From Escallonia rubra (lineage: Eukaryota > Streptophyta > Magnoliopsida > Escalloniales > Escalloniaceae): a stretch of DNA of 64,000 nucleotides. This document shows, piece after piece, positions 1 to 12,900 of this stretch; within the stretch, counting starts at the first letter, position 1, and each line of letters opens with the position of its first letter. The stretch lies in the NCBI GenBank assembly GCA_033065855.1, contig JAVXUO010000371.1, positions 169,779-233,778 of the forward strand, written 5' to 3'. A model generated the notes under the pieces. The model saw nothing but the letters and a program-made list of their open reading frames with translations, did no database searches and was not told the origin of the DNA. A program made the position numbers and the translations under genes.

Positions 1-2268
1 GAAGGAAAAAACGTGAGAGAAAGCTAGGAAGAGGATGAAGAACACTGAGAACGCCTCTCATTCATTCCTCACAGTGGAAGCTAAAGGATGAAGGGGTGAT
101 ATCCGGGTTTTTAGAGAGAGAAATGAGAGAGAGGTTTTATATTTTTTCAAGAGGCAACGGTTGGTGCAGAAACAAAACCATTATTGAGACAATGATGTTC
201 CATCAGTTTAATTTAAGTGCTCGTTTGAAATGGAAAGCCTACTAGGTTTTGGTTCGCAAATAGGTGACCTTCTTCGCTTTGTGTCTTTGTACCTTTAGTT
301 GTAATGTTCCTTTAGGTGGACTTTTGGTGGCTTGTGGCTCCTGAATTGAGATGGGACTGATCGTATTGTAACCAAATTACTTTACAAGCAAAATTAATTT
401 GAAGTAAAACTCTCCCTAAACTTCTCTCCTCTTTCTCTCTCTCTAAGAAGTCCCAGCCGCCACCCCTTCCTTCTTCAGCTTCCATGGTTGTGAGGATGGA
501 AGATGAGGCCCTCATGTACTCTTCCTCCTTTTATTATTCTCTATGGCGTCCTCTCCTTCTGTTCCATCAGCATTCCATTTCTGCCAACTCTCGCCGCTTG
601 TCATCGCCTTCCTCCACCATCTGATCCTCACTCCCTCTCTATATCAGACCTCCTTCGACCTCAAGGTTACTCCCCATCTTTTGATATCCCCAAATTTGAG
701 AATTTTTCTCAAACCGTCATCATCACTTTGATCCGATTGGTCTAGTTAGAAATTTGTAGTGTAAATCAAAACCGGAGAGTTTGTGGCTTGAAGATGCCGA
801 ATTTACGAGAGTTAGAGGATGCGCATTCCTTTCGAGATGCGGATCACTTCGATCCTGCCTTGGGAGGACCTCCCTTTAGCTTTTGGAGCTTCGATGTAAG
901 CCGCAAGGTACTGTAAACTGCCAAAAGAAGCGGGGCATGGCTCTTGCCCCTGTTTCAATGGGAGGAGCTAAGGATTTGATGCAGTTCCTTGCATCTTCCC
1001 CATCTCTGACTACCCCTTAATTTGGTAATCCAAAAAATGGGTAGCCCTTATATTTCCTTTAGTTTCCTCAAATACCATGTTGGTCACTTTTCAAGACCAT
1101 CAATTTGGATGCGTTGTCTTAGTTGTTCCAGGGATACTCGTTTAAATATCGTGTTAGGTTATATTGGGCAACGTTATATAATGAAATTTGCTTAGATATT
1201 TTTTTTTACTTTACAAGCTCCTTTATAATATAGGTAGCGTTTGGTAACACTTCCAGTCATTTCTTTTCTGTTTAAAAATAAAATAAAATCAAAATCAATA
1301 ACCCAGTTTTTTTATTTTAGGTGTTTGATTACCCAGTTTTTATTTTAAATTTTTTCTTTGGTGGTGGTTTGCGGTGGTGGGCGTGGCGGTGGTCGACGGT
1401 GGTGGTGGCCGGTCGCCGGCGGTGGCTACCGGCAGTCGCTGGCGGTGGTGATGGTGGCCTCAAAATAGAAACCAAAACTGAAAATCGAAAACTTTTTTTT
1501 GGAATTTTAAAAAACAACCCTATTTTAAAAACTGGTTATCAAAATTGAAGAAAAAAAGATGAAAACTGTGTGCTAAACGCGTTTATTTTCTCCAATTTAC
1601 AAAATTGGGGAAAAAACTAGAAAAATAAGTGTTACCAAACGGAGCCATAGTAACCAAATTTGCGGTGATTGCCTTTTATGAGGTGGATGACATCTTCTTT
1701 GCTCACTTTCAGTAGAAAGTAGTGGCGATCAATTCTTTTTCTCACCCAAAACTTAAAATAGCTACAAACTCTTATATATTACTAACTGTTAATTATCGTT
1801 AAGTATTATCCGTGACATTTTTACAAACATCTTTAATAATAATTTTTAACACTATTTTTTAACGTCATAACTAAATTATTAAATTTATATAAGGATCATC
1901 ATTCATAAGCTCCTCCTAACACTATAATGATACAGCCGAATTAATAATCAAAACTTTTTCAAAACTTAATACCTACAAAGCCCCACATGTCCCAAGAAGC
2001 CAACATGACATTAAAAGAATTAACAGCTTCCCATAAAAGCTTTGGCCCAACTTTCTATTGAAACGTAACTCTCATCACGTGATCCCAATTTCAAACATTT
2101 CCCAAATCTTCCCCAACAAGCCTCACATGACTTTTCACTCAAATCCCGATTAAACCACTCACTCTTACCACAAATTTACGCCTACCCATAACCCAATTGG
2201 CCAATTCTACAAAAACAAGAAGGCTACAGTAGTCAATTCCCCGTTAATCCATTGGAGCGTTACGCCTA
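1..2268. other. Left-edge intergenic region, no supported gene
   Basis: No convincing gene is visible. The first 120 bases are purine-rich and could be the 5' leader of a minus-strand gene lying left of the window, but this cannot be tested here. A CT-rich stretch with short overlapping open frames lies at about 480-740; it has no recognisable domain. A small inverted-repeat element at 1233-1646 is listed separately. From about 1740 to 2230 the DNA is AT-rich and featureless until the promoter region of the ribonucleotide reductase gene. Confidence 0.6.
1233..1646. mobile_element. Small non-autonomous inverted-repeat element with GGT-rich core (copy 1)
   Basis: The two ends are inverted copies of each other: GTTTGGTAACACTT near 1239-1252 is matched by AAGTGTTACCAAAC at 1627-1640. 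Between them are A/T-rich arms and a strikingly G-rich core (about 1361-1462) of GGTGG/GGCGG units. A second copy with the same arms and the same kind of core lies at 33912-34415, and a left-end fragment at 61416. The end sequence resembles hAT-type miniature elements of plants; that class assignment is inference. No clean 8-bp target duplication could be seen. There is no coding capacity for a transposase. Confidence 0.65.
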
Positions 2269-2276
2269 GCGGGAAT
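2269..2276 (-). promoter_or_regulatory. E2F-like site upstream of the ribonucleotide reductase gene
   Basis: GCGGGAAT, read as ATTCCCGC on the minus strand, differs in one base from the E2F consensus TTTSSCGC. It lies about 250 bases upstream of the start codon. Plant ribonucleotide reductase small-subunit genes are known to be induced at G1/S through E2F sites, so the location is suggestive. A single near-match could be chance. Confidence 0.35.
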
Positions 2277-2526
2277 TTCAAAAACCCTAAGTTTTAACCA
2301 AACCACCCAAACAGTCCTTATGCGCTCTGGGTTTCATTTCATTCTCCCGCAAGCTTTCTCCAAAAATTTCAAAATCACCCGCTCTATTCCCCATTCAAAC
2401 CAAGCCTTTGCGCTTAATAAATACCGTCGCAGGCCCCTTTCGTTCCTCAATCAACACAATCGATACTTCCAAACCCTGATTGGCATCTCTTTCAATCCCC
2501 CGCCGTAACCTAATTTCTACCCAAAA

Positions 2527-3516
2527 ATGCCTTCAATTCCTGAAGAACCCCTTTTAGCCCCAAACCCAGATCGGTTCTGTATGTTCCCAATTCAGTACCC
2601 ACAAATCTGGGAAATGTACAAGAAGGCCGAGGCGTCCTTCTGGACGGCCGAGGAGGTCGATCTCTCGCAGGACCAGGTTCACTGGGAAGCCCTGAGCCCC
2701 GACGAGAAGCACTTCATCACCCACGTGCTGGCCTTCTTCGCCGCCTCCGACGGCATCGTCCTGGAGAACCTCGCCGGCCGGTTCATGAAGGAGGTCCAGG
2801 TCTCGGAGGCGCGTGCCTTCTACGGCTTCCAGATCGCCATCGAGAACATCCACTCCGAGATGTACAGCCTGCTCCTCGAGTCGTACATCAAGGACTCCGA
2901 CGAGAAGTCCCGCCTCTTCCGCGCAATCGAGACCGTCCCGTGCATCGAGAGGAAGGCCAAGTGGGCCCTGCGCTGGATCGACGGCGGAGAGTCGTTCGCC
3001 GAGCGGATCATCGCCTTCGCCTGCGTGGAGGGAATATTCTTCTCCGGAAGCTTCTGCGCCATATTCTGGCTGAAGAAGCGCGGGCTGATGCCGGGGTTGA
3101 CCTTCTCGAACGAGCTGATCTCGCGAGACGAGGGGCTCCACTGCGATTTCGCGTGCTTGCTGTACGGGCTGCTGAGGATGAAGCTGAGCGAGGAGCGAGT
3201 CAAGGGAATCGTCGCCGACGCGGTGGCGATCGAGAGGGAGTTCGTGTGCGACGCGCTGCCGTGCGGCTTAGTAGGAATGAACGGTGATCTGATGAGCCAG
3301 TACATAGAGTTCGTGGCTGACAGGCTGCTGGGTGCTCTGGGTTGTGGGAAATTGTATAATGTGGCTAACCCGTTCGATTGGATGGAGCTGATCTCGTTGC
3401 AGGGGAAGACCAATTTCTTTGAGAAGAGGGTTGGTGAATACCAGAAAGCTTCAGTCATGTCCAGCATAAATGGCAATGGTGGTGGCCATGAGTTCACAAT
3501 GGATGAGGATTTCTGA
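2527..3516 (+). CDS. RNR2: Ribonucleoside-diphosphate reductase small subunit (R2), class Ia
   Basis: Supplies the di-iron tyrosyl-radical subunit of ribonucleotide reductase, which makes deoxyribonucleotides for DNA synthesis and repair in the cytosol. The 329-residue frame is intronless and full length for plant R2 proteins (about 330-340). All metal ligands are present: Asp75, Glu106 and His109 (ENIHSEMY), Glu168 ([10 protein letters not shown]), Glu202 and His205 (RDEGLHCDF). The radical tyrosine is Tyr113. The C-terminus FTMDEDF is the acidic tail that docks on the large subunit. The start ATG follows several in-frame stops and begins MPSIPEEP as in relatives. Coding GC is much higher than in flanking DNA, especially at third positions from 2620 to 3300. 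A near-E2F site lies upstream, fitting S-phase control. Identification is secure; which paralogue (TSO2 or RNR2A type) is not. Confidence 0.97.
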   Translation: MPSIPEEPLLAPNPDRFCMFPIQYPQIWEMYKKAEASFWTAEEVDLSQDQVHWEALSPDEKHFITHVLAFFAASDGIVLENLAGRFMKEVQVSEARAFYGFQIAIENIHSEMYSLLLESYIKDSDEKSRLFRAIETVPCIERKAKWALRWIDGGESFAERIIAFACVEGIFFSGSFCAIFWLKKRGLMPGLTFSNELISRDEGLHCDFACLLYGLLRMKLSEERVKGIVADAVAIEREFVCDALPCGLVGMNGDLMSQYIEFVADRLLGALGCGKLYNVANPFDWMELISLQGKTNFFEKRVGEYQKASVMSSINGNGGGHEFTMDEDF

Positions 3517-4646
3517 GGGGTGGGTTGGCGCTAATTTGTGTGTTTAGTTAGTTAGTTCTTGCTTGTGTTCTACCATGTCCACAGTGCCTTTGGAATTTGT
3601 TTGTTAATGTTCATGTTTCGCTAAACAAAGCTAAAAAAATATGTATGTATCAGTTCAGAAGTGTAATGCAATGCACGAGAAACAAAGGATGACAGTTTTA
3701 TTTTGTAAATGTGTTGCACCATAATCAAGTAATTTTGTTCATGGGGTTCTGGTAACAGAATGGACCCTAGGTGGGTAGGTGTTGCTTTGAACCTGAAAAT
3801 TGATTCACTTTCCAGTAAAGATAAAAGGTAAAGAAAGTGTCGATCTTTGATAGGTTTCATGAATCGGTGTCACCTGGAGTTTAACTATTGACTGATTGAA
3901 ATAGACCAGAACCTACCTAGTGTAGTGGGGTAGACTCTCTTTGCCTATGCACTCTACAAGTCACACGAACATCTCTGTCGTTTAGAATTCTTCTTGGGAT
4001 TGTATTGCTGAAAATCATCCTATGTTGATTTCTTAAAATTAAAAGTCACTTCAAAGTGAATGTTTGAAATGCCAAAATCAAGCTAACTTTTTATCGTCCT
4101 TTTGTACTGTACGTTTAACCGAGATGACATCTAACAAGCTAAAAAGGCAAAATATTTTACTCGGACAAGAGTGGGCTTGCAAGGGTGCTAGAGAGGGTGA
4201 TAGGAGAGTTATCTATAGCTATTGTGTACTTGCTCTCAAGCGTCCTAGTATACTCTACTTGTTCACATGTCTCGTTGACTAAATTATCAGGTATACAACG
4301 CTTCACTTTGGATCTTACTTAGCATGTTGGTTGAAATATTATTTAACCGATACATAATTTTTATTAACGCGCAACTGACGCAATTTTAAGAAGAAAATGT
4401 AACAATCGATGGGTCAGTGACCATATTTTGGACGGGATGGATTTTAGCTTTCGAGTACGACCACTTTCCTCCGATCGAAATTAGCGCCCAAAAATGCCAG
4501 CGGGGATTGAATCGAGTGGCTCACGTTCTAACCATTTGGGTGCCTTCCCAGACACAAAATGGAGAGCAGTAACGGCGTCGTATCGGGGTTACGCTAAAAT
4601 GGCAGAATAACAGAGGCAGCAGCAGTATCGAAGAGCGTCGACGAAA
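3517..4646. other. 3' UTR of RNR2 and intergenic spacer
   Basis: After the RNR2 stop there is a T-rich 3' UTR of a few hundred bases with possible poly(A) signals. The rest up to 4646 has no gene or repeat that I can support. The last 100 bases, with GGAGAGCAGTAACGGCG and several AG-rich motifs, are the likely 5' leader of the next gene. Confidence 0.5.
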
Positions 4647-7600
4647 ATGGCAGGCTCACATTCCGAGTACCAGAGCTCGGGCATGCTGTCGAGGGAGCAG
4701 TTGCTTCATCTCTTCAATCGTTTCTCTTTTCTCACCTCACATCCCGGTAACACCACTCTTCCCTGTCCCACGGCCATTTTCAATTTCTCTATTTTTATCG
4801 TTTCTGTTTTGTTCCTTCTATTGTTTACTCTTTTGAATGTCTTCCAGATGTGAAGAAACGGATTCTAGATGCTGTGAATGATAAACAGGTTCTTTTCTTC
4901 CTCTCATTCATTGCCTCGAATTTGGTTTACGCTTAAAATACTCGTTCAGTGGAGCATTTTCGAATATTGAACTTGTTCAGTAATAATTATAAATGCCTTT
5001 CAAGGGCTTTATTATGCATAGAGAAGTTCTTCTATGCGCGGGGATTTTCATTTTAAGGCGTCAAGGGAGAAGGACCTCAATAGCTTCAACACATTGCTCC
5101 TCGCCGTATGAATGAGAAATAAGTGGCTGTCACTTCTTTTAGGCCTGTAGAATTAGAATTTTTGAACTTCGGATTTATTTTAGTTTGTAGCGTAATGAAA
5201 CTGCCACATTTAGAGTTACTTTTGGAACCCTGGAGGATTCAAATCTGTGCGCACATACGCGCATACGTGGCAGTTTCAACTATAAATTACTGGGGTTTAC
5301 CAATTCTCATGTCAAGTTGCAATGTGAATCTCCTCACCTAAGGCCTGATAACTCAGCCTAGGGGAGCCAACATGAGAATCTGCAGATTTTGAAGTGCTTA
5401 TATGAGGGAGCTACATGCACAATGGCATAAAACGGGGTTGGTCCCCTACTGCTGTCTTTCATTCGTACAGTTGTAAGTGTTGAGTGGGCTCAACCTGAGA
5501 ACAATAGCAAAAACTACTTCTCTACAATTCCAAGGAGAGGATTCTGGTACTTGTGTGAGTGGGTGTAATTTTATATCTGTTGCTCAATTCTCTTAGTTAC
5601 TTTATATGCAGGAAGCTGTTGCTGTAACCACTGCAATTCAGGAAGAAATCTTTTTGGAGATGGGAGTCGGTAAGAAGTTTCTCTTTCCCTTTTTTGGTTT
5701 ACAGAGATGCTTAGTTTACGTAAATTACATTTTTTTCCCTGTTAATCTCTTCACATGGCAGCATATCTGGTGCTCTTTGCCCTGCAAATTCCTAATTGCC
5801 GATGTTCCAATGAAGATGCACATGTTGCATGTATATTCCTGCCGTCTATTGCTCTCACATTGTAGTGCAATTTATGACACTGAATGTTTGAGATAATTCT
5901 CTTCCTCACAAGAAAATGAGAAAGATATAATCCTTTTTCGTTCCTTTAATAGTTATAAAGGTTGATCTATGCAAATGGAATAGGAAGACTGATATTATTC
6001 AAGCATTATGTAAGGATAATACGAATTATGATTCATGTCTCCATTGAGATATCCCCTATTGATGGAGAGTAATCTGAAACTGAAAGCTGGTTTTGATTTT
6101 CTAGAGACCTAACTCATGGTATATGTTTTCACTCATGTTTCTTGAGTAGCAGATGTTGGCAATATGCTGATATCTGCTCAGCCCTCCTTTTAGAGTATAG
6201 AAAATTCTATTAAACCTTTGGTGTTGTAAACTAGGATTGAGCCAAAATTAGCAATTCATGATTAATTTCCTGCCATGAACATGTTCTCCATCATCTGTAG
6301 TGTAACATCGATAAGATACTAAACTAACATGTGGTTACAAGAGTTGTCTCTCTCTTTATGGCAGATCCAAGGTTTGGCCTTGCTTGCTTGGGAAAGGTAA
6401 ACATGGCCTATGAGAATGATCGGGATTTGATGATTCTATTTTATGGTTTTGTGGCAAAGTAAGCTCTCTCTCTCTCTCCCTCCCTCCCTCCTGTGTGTGT
6501 GAGCGCGCATGTGTGCCAGTAGGTGTGTTCTACAATTACTTGGAATTCTCATTCGTTTTGTTTTAAGTTCCCGAGGCAAGGCCTATGGACACCCCGCCAG
6601 AGTCTGCGCCTTTGTCAAACGTCCTTATCTTTTACTGGTATGTGGCCGAGGAGTTTAAACATAAGGAGCCTTCTTGTTTGGATGGGACGCAGAACTTATG
6701 CTCAAATTGCTTCTAGGTTTTTTTTCCCTCTCTTTCTTTTACTTGTATAAAAGCTGCCAAAGAGGGATATGTATTGTGTAACATCAACTAATGGCATCCT
6801 CTTTTAGACTTTACTGAAAATATGCTTGTTGTCTTTGGGAGCATTCTAGAAATGAGTCCATTTTTTGATTAAATTTGGAATAACTGCTTGGGATTTTGTA
6901 ACCAAAGATAGCATCAATTCTCTTATGTGATAATGAACCTGTAGGCGACGTGATGCTCGTGTGCACGATTTGATGGAAACCTCAAATAGGAGTTGCACTG
7001 ATATCAGTATCATCCAGCTTTGTTTTTTACGATGATCTGCATGCTTAATTTGGTTGAAGAAATTGGCTTTGATTTGGTGTTCCATCTTCCTCGTTTGATC
7101 ATTTATGGCATGGATGTCCAGTAATATCCACCATATGTGAATTTGAGTGTTCGATTGATGTCCTCTCCTGGATGATCATATCCTTTGATTGTCTTTTTTA
7201 TGAATGCAGCGTCTTCTTGGTCTGCCTTGTTTTACACGTTCAAATCCTAGATAAGTTAGTCTTGTCTACAGAATTGTCAGTGGTAGTGGTTATATTCATA
7301 TTGAAATGTCAGGGAAGAGATTGCATGTGAGGAAGCTGAACTTGGACCAGAAAAGTACGCCGAAAGAGTGCAAATGCAACAAAAGTTGCAAGCAGAGGTA
7401 AAATTCTTGCATTTTGATAGAAGGTAGTTGAAGATGGATAATAGTTGAAGGTTTGGTTGATACATGTTGCAGCAACTGGAAATGCTACAGCACATGCGCG
7501 ACTTTCACCTGGATGATCAATCTGCAATCCTTGAGAAGGTATGCTATCTTCTTACCTTCTTAGAACACAGATTTCGATTTTAAGACATGGAGAATGTCTT

Positions 7601-8771
7601 AGCCTTATCTTGTTGTCGCACAGTTTTAATGCTGTTAAGCCTGGCAGGAGCATGAACTTTGGCACTGCAAGCTAGTATAGAATACATTATGGACCACTGG
7701 AATATAGCTGAGCCTTTGGGCAACTGTAAGGTTGCTCTGCTGTGTAATGGTTTCAAAATGTGTGAATGGCCTCTTCACAAAAGTGGGGTAAGGCTGTGTG
7801 CGTCAAGTCGTCAACCCTCCTAGACCGGCAATGCACTGCACAGCCCCTTGAGTCGTTGAAATGATCCGGGTTTCGAAGACTAGTAAAGAACTTCCCAGTT
7901 TTGGTATTTTGTTGCATGCAAAAAGTTGTGCAGAATCTCGGGAAGAGGTCATCCTCTTTACGATTTGATGAACTTTCTGTTTAGTATGGCTTTATTTGCT
8001 CTGTGCGTGCCCGCTGGACTGGACACATGTTTAGCTGTAGAAAGTATGGTTCTGAAAGTGACTTCGGTTCGCCAGTTCAGGCTCAAGTCCTTGCTTTACG
8101 TCAGCGGACCGCTTGGGCTCTCCGCTCTTTGGTTAGAGTCGGGGATGGGCATGCAAAGAATTGAAGGGTACCTCCTCCAATAAAGCGAAATGGGTATGGT
8201 ATTGGAGAATTGCTTTCACCTTGGCGAAAGCCATAAGGAAGTATAGGAACACATGTAAGCCCCGTTCCCACTTGCAGATATTCCGGACACATGCCAGTCA
8301 ATGATGCGATTTAAACTTTCACATGCCTGCCTTATTGCTAAAATTGGGGCGAGCGTGTGGCTGTGTTCGGTTCTTAGAGTACATTGGAGATAGAAGAGAG
8401 CTTGGAAAATGATGAAATGGGGCATATTCTTTTTCTTGATTTATTTGTAGGCTTGGATGCAACTTAATTCTTGAGCCTATTTCTCTTTCTTCAGATTCAC
8501 TCATAACACACAATAGAAAGTAGTCATCGCTATATTAACTCTCAAATATGCTTATTTTTCTCCTTGTGAATAGTCAAATCTGTTTTTGATCAAATGTGGC
8601 CTAGTATATTTGGGGTGGTATCTACGCAGTTTATAACCGGAACTTGTGTCTCCACAGTTGCACCAGCAGATGGAGAGAGCCAATTTTGATAGCGAAGCAT
8701 CCCTTTTGTCGGTTGAGCAGATTCAGGACACTGTTCGAAGGAGGGTAACGCCTGTATTCGGGCCAAGGTAG
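4647..8771 (+). CDS. Conserved plant protein of unknown function, seven exons
   Basis: Exons read by eye: 4647-4746, 4848-4888, 5612-5669, 6365-6458, 7313-7397, 7473-7538, 8658-8771. All introns are GT-AG, the joins keep frame, and the sum is 558 nt (185 residues). The protein begins MAGSHSEYQSSG, then a conserved helical block (LSREQLLHLFNRFSFLTS; DVKKRILDAVNDKQEA; EEIFLEMGVDPRFG; CLGKVNMAYENDRDL), an acidic helical segment, and a charged Gln/Met-rich probable coiled coil (about residues 115-155). It ends RRRVTPVFGPR. It has no signal peptide or membrane segment. I recognise it as the kind of short protein conserved across land plants without a described role; I can give no function. The intron before exon 7 holds a degenerate SINE fragment (7747-7850). 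The exon model is strong; the lack of a name is real. Confidence 0.82.
7747..7850 (+). mobile_element. Degenerate tRNA-derived SINE fragment in an intron
   Basis: The segment GTGGGGTAAGGCTGTGTGCG followed by CAACCCTCCTAGACCGGCAATG matches, with substitutions, the middle of the better-preserved SINE at 11265-11415 and the general form of plant Au-type SINEs (recalled family form, not a database match). The upstream part TGGTTTCAAAATG looks like a decayed B box. It lies in the last intron of the 4647-8771 gene on the same strand. Confidence 0.5.
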
Positions 8772-9967
8772 CTGGGTATTGTTCGTCTCGGTTGTAATTT
8801 GCAGAATGCAGAAGGAATAGCACTCTGTTATTTTTTCTGAAAGAAACTGTTGAGCTTCACTTCGCACCGCGAGTGTAATAGACCGACTTGAGGGAGCATA
8901 ACATCAACATTGGAGATAGTATAAAGTTGCAGACTGGCTGATGTAGGCCAAGTTAATTCTGTTCTTTTTGTCTGAACAGCTAATTGTATCAATTTTAAAG
9001 TACATTTTGCCAAGTAGCACTCACGCACTTGTGCGTGAAAAAGGAAGGGAAGCGTCTCTTATTTTTGGGGATGGTATAGTTTTCTGCAGACCATGAAGCA
9101 TAAAGTCCGGAACACAAGCTTACTACTTTGTCATTCCGCCATTACTTGAAAGAACCCATGAATCCCTAAGAAATATAGTAACTTGGAATATAGTGCCGTA
9201 CGCGAGGCATAAACCATGAGGTACGGCAGTTGAATTGGTTATTATTATCCCTCTGGTTGGTAATTCTGGTACTTGTTAAAAATTAGGACACAATTAGGAC
9301 CCTACTAATGTGAAAACTGATACTTTTTGACTCAGATAGGGACATTCTAATATCGAAAATGGTGAGATAAACGTTATTATTTCTTCCGTTCGTAATTTTG
9401 GTACCCGTTTGAAAGTCAAACATTTTATGAACAATAACTTTATAAATCAAACTTTATACACAGGATGGTTAAAATGCATCTCAACTTTTATCGTTATAAT
9501 GCGGCGGAGACATGCGGAGGAGTACGTAATGATTTGTACTCTATAGGTAAGCATTAAAAAAAGGGCACTAAAATCTTAAATTATTTTCAAAATATAAGTG
9601 ATGTCAAAACTATCAAAACATAGTTATTTAGTTCAAGAGACTCCAAATCGATTCTTTCTTACATGAGATTGAACATAAATTTTTAATCGCGGTAATATTT
9701 AGAGAAAAATGGTATTTCACAAAAATATAAAATATGGGCTTCCGTATGTATGAGACGGCGGAGCTTCATGGGACCAAAATTTCAGAGGATAAGGTTTTAA
9801 TTCGTGTTATCTTCACAGAAAGCTTAGTAGCAGCGGTAGCACTGCATTTCTCAGAAAGTAAGCTCAACAAAACCCTAACACAATCCATTTGCACAAATTA
9901 CGCGCGCACACACACACGCACGTAATTCTTCGTTCTGATTCTGTCAATTTTCGCTTGCAGAGGAGCA
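8772..9967. other. Intergenic region with an internal duplicated stretch
   Basis: Holds the 3' UTR of the upstream gene and the promoter and leader of the bL27 gene. Two related stretches, about 9238-9280 and 9372-9410 (both of the form TTATTATY-CTYCSGTT-GTAATTYTGGTAC), lie about 134 bases apart and resemble the ends of Stowaway-like miniature elements. A short CG/CA alternating run is at 9900-9921, inside the likely 5' leader of bL27. No further gene is seen. Confidence 0.45.
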
Positions 9968-12900
9968 ATGGCGGCCACGGCCATGAGTTTCAATCTAGTC
10001 GGAGCATTTAGAGGGCTGTCATTAGGTTCAAGCTCATCCTCCTCTTTCTTCAAGGGTGATTTCGGTTCGGTCCACGTAGGGCACAAGATATCCGTCTCTT
10101 TCCCGGTGAAATCGCCGCTGACGATTGAGTCGGCTCACAAGAAAGGAGCCGGGAGCACAAAGAACGGCCGCGACTCCAAAGGCCGGCGGCTCGGCGTGAA
10201 GATCTTCGGAGATCAAGCCGCCAAGGCCGGCTCCATCATCATTCGCCAGCGCGGAACGAAGGTTTTTTATTGCATTTGCGGCTCTAATCTTTTCAGTTTC
10301 AATTTCAGCATTGACTTTAGTTTACCAATTGTTTTTATCCTAGTTAGACTAGGCAATTATGATACTTATTGAACTTATAATTGCTGTTGAGCTTAATTCA
10401 ACTTTCACATGTACTAAATCTATGCTAGGCGTTAGCAAAAAGTTAAAAGGCAACAAATTTGTTAAACACAGAGAGTATTATGTGAAAAGAGAGCCTTCAG
10501 TGCGTGGAACTTGCGAGGAACATTTTGTGGCACGTATAGATGAATGAGGTCCTTTATTATGAATCTCGTGTGCTATCTGCGTATCTTGGAGGCAACCTTC
10601 CTTCCTGTTGCAAGGAGCTTAAACTGGTTGGCCCTTGAGTCAACACGCAAAAGTCTAGTTGTGGTGTCACAGTGACGGAGGGTGTCTTTCTTTCTTGCCT
10701 TGGCAAAAAAGGTGAGAAGTGTTTGCTGAGATGCTCCTCTGGAAATGCATTGCATCAAATAATATTGGCTTCTTAGTAACGGAACGCTGTTTGTTATGGT
10801 TCCAGAGAAGTCTAAGGAACTTCAGCCCAAAAATTTCTTTTGAGGAATTACCATGTAAGAGCTCCTTCATTTTCAGTTTCCCCCCTCACTCAAGTATCTG
10901 TTGGTTACGTATGTTTTCAGCTACTTTTTTAATTAATCTCTTTCCATGTTGGGAGTTAGGAACCGAATTTGGTTCTGGAACACAGGAACATGATAATCCC
11001 CAATTCGTGTCTTATGTGCATAGAGATGGTTGAGTTTGCAGACTTGTGTTTCTGTCACAGATAGCACAAGACATTTGAGCTAGATTATATGACTTAATGG
11101 CATTGATTCGCAAGTTGAGGTATATTATTCGCAAACAAGCTCAGACTTGCTGTAAAGGGAAGAGATACTAGTTTAAGATGTTGAGTCCTCAGGAGTTAGC
11201 ACGGTGGAGAAGATTTTTCCACTCCTTTCCTTGAAAAATGAGTTGCAACCCTTTTCCATTCTTTGCATAATGCTAAGGTTGCTCAATTGTGAAATGGAGG
11301 TCAGGGGTTCGAAACATGAAAACAGTCTCTCCACAGTAATGGGGATAGGCCGCCTGCGCCAACCCTCCCCAGACCTCGCAATGGCAGGAGCTTGTGCAGT
11401 GGGCCCGACCCTTTTATGAATGCCACACCCAAAAGCTGTTGAGTGGAAATTAGCTATAAGCTGTCTAACAAAGTAGATATGCTATACAATTGGCACGCCC
11501 TTTTTATCAACGCCGCACCGAAAACTGTTGAACGGAAATTTACTATGAGCTGTCTAACGAAGTAGATATGTTATGTGACATTACGTACACGATGTACATC
11601 TACAAATTAGCTTTATGTTTCAGACAGAAGGTGTCTTTCTTTTTTGGTGTCATGGGTGGGGAGACGGGTGGCAAAGAACCTTGTAACATAGCTTTATAAC
11701 AATACCAATGTGGTGAAATTTCAACATAACTCAAAAGGTTAAGTACAAGGTTTTAATAGCTAACTCAAAAGGTCAGGGCCTTACAACATGGTGCAAAGTA
11801 CAAGGATCTTAGTGCAATTATGCCTCTATAGTTTATTGGAATATTTCATTAGCACTGTGTATGTTTTATGGGTTTGAGTGGAAGACTAGTTCTCTCCCAA
11901 TCGAAGTGTTTGGCTTGGACGAGTTGTGTTTCATCCTTGTTTAGGGGTGAGATACAAGAATAATCAAATTTGAAGGTACTGGTGCCTGAAGTGAATATTG
12001 AAGAAAGATATAACTTAAGCCAAGAGAGAGGGGTGAGGAAAGGATGGGTGGAGGGAGGGAGAAAGGGATGGGGGGCATAGTTTCATGTGTTGCTTTACTG
12101 TTGTAATTGATGCTGTGGTTTGGAGGCTTGGTGCCGATGAAGTGGAATCCTAATAATATAAGATGCTTAAAATAAAGCCGCCCCAGCTCATAGAAACAGA
12201 ATGTTCTTTTGGTGCAAGATGAGTCTGATACAGAATAGTTTCTTTGTCTGACATATTCGGAAAGAAAATCTGTGTATGTTACCTCTTAGATGTGATTGGT
12301 TACTGAGAAAATCTGTACGGATAGTCATGTATGGTAACTGTCATATTCTAGAGTGAGTATAGAAGTGAGAAATGCAGTAACTGTCATATACTTTTCATTT
12401 CACTCCTAGTGCTTGTGCAATCGTTCTTCTGGTATCTACTTAATTTCCCCCATTTTTATTGGATATTTTGCACGAGTGTAAAAGTTGTATTCTGTCCTTG
12501 ATCAAATTTCAATGTTTGCACCGGAGTTATCATGTTTCATAGCATCTTTTGTCATTCGCAAAAGAAACTTCGTAGAGGAACTTTAAGGCACTTTTTCTGC
12601 ATGGTAGCAACATCTCGTTTAAAAGTGTGCTGTATTCTGGAAGCAATGTTGACTATAAATATCTACGTTGCCTCACTGTATCTAATGATATTTGTTTCCA
12701 CATTCCAGTTCCATCCAGGGAAGAATGTCGGGCTTGGCAAAGATCACACAATCTTCTCTTTGATTGAGGGAATGGTCAAGTTTGAAAAGTTTGGTCCTGA
12801 CAGAAAAAAGGTGAGCTTAAAGATCTGAAACTTCAAAGTTGATGCTCCAGGCACAACCATAGAATCTCTGACCAGAAAATCTGCATTTTGCAAACTACAG

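Noticed and set aside
2554-3497. Long minus-strand and alternate-frame open frames across the RNR2 gene
   Set aside because: They are shadows of a GC-rich coding sequence with all R2 catalytic residues in the plus frame; the antisense products have no domain.
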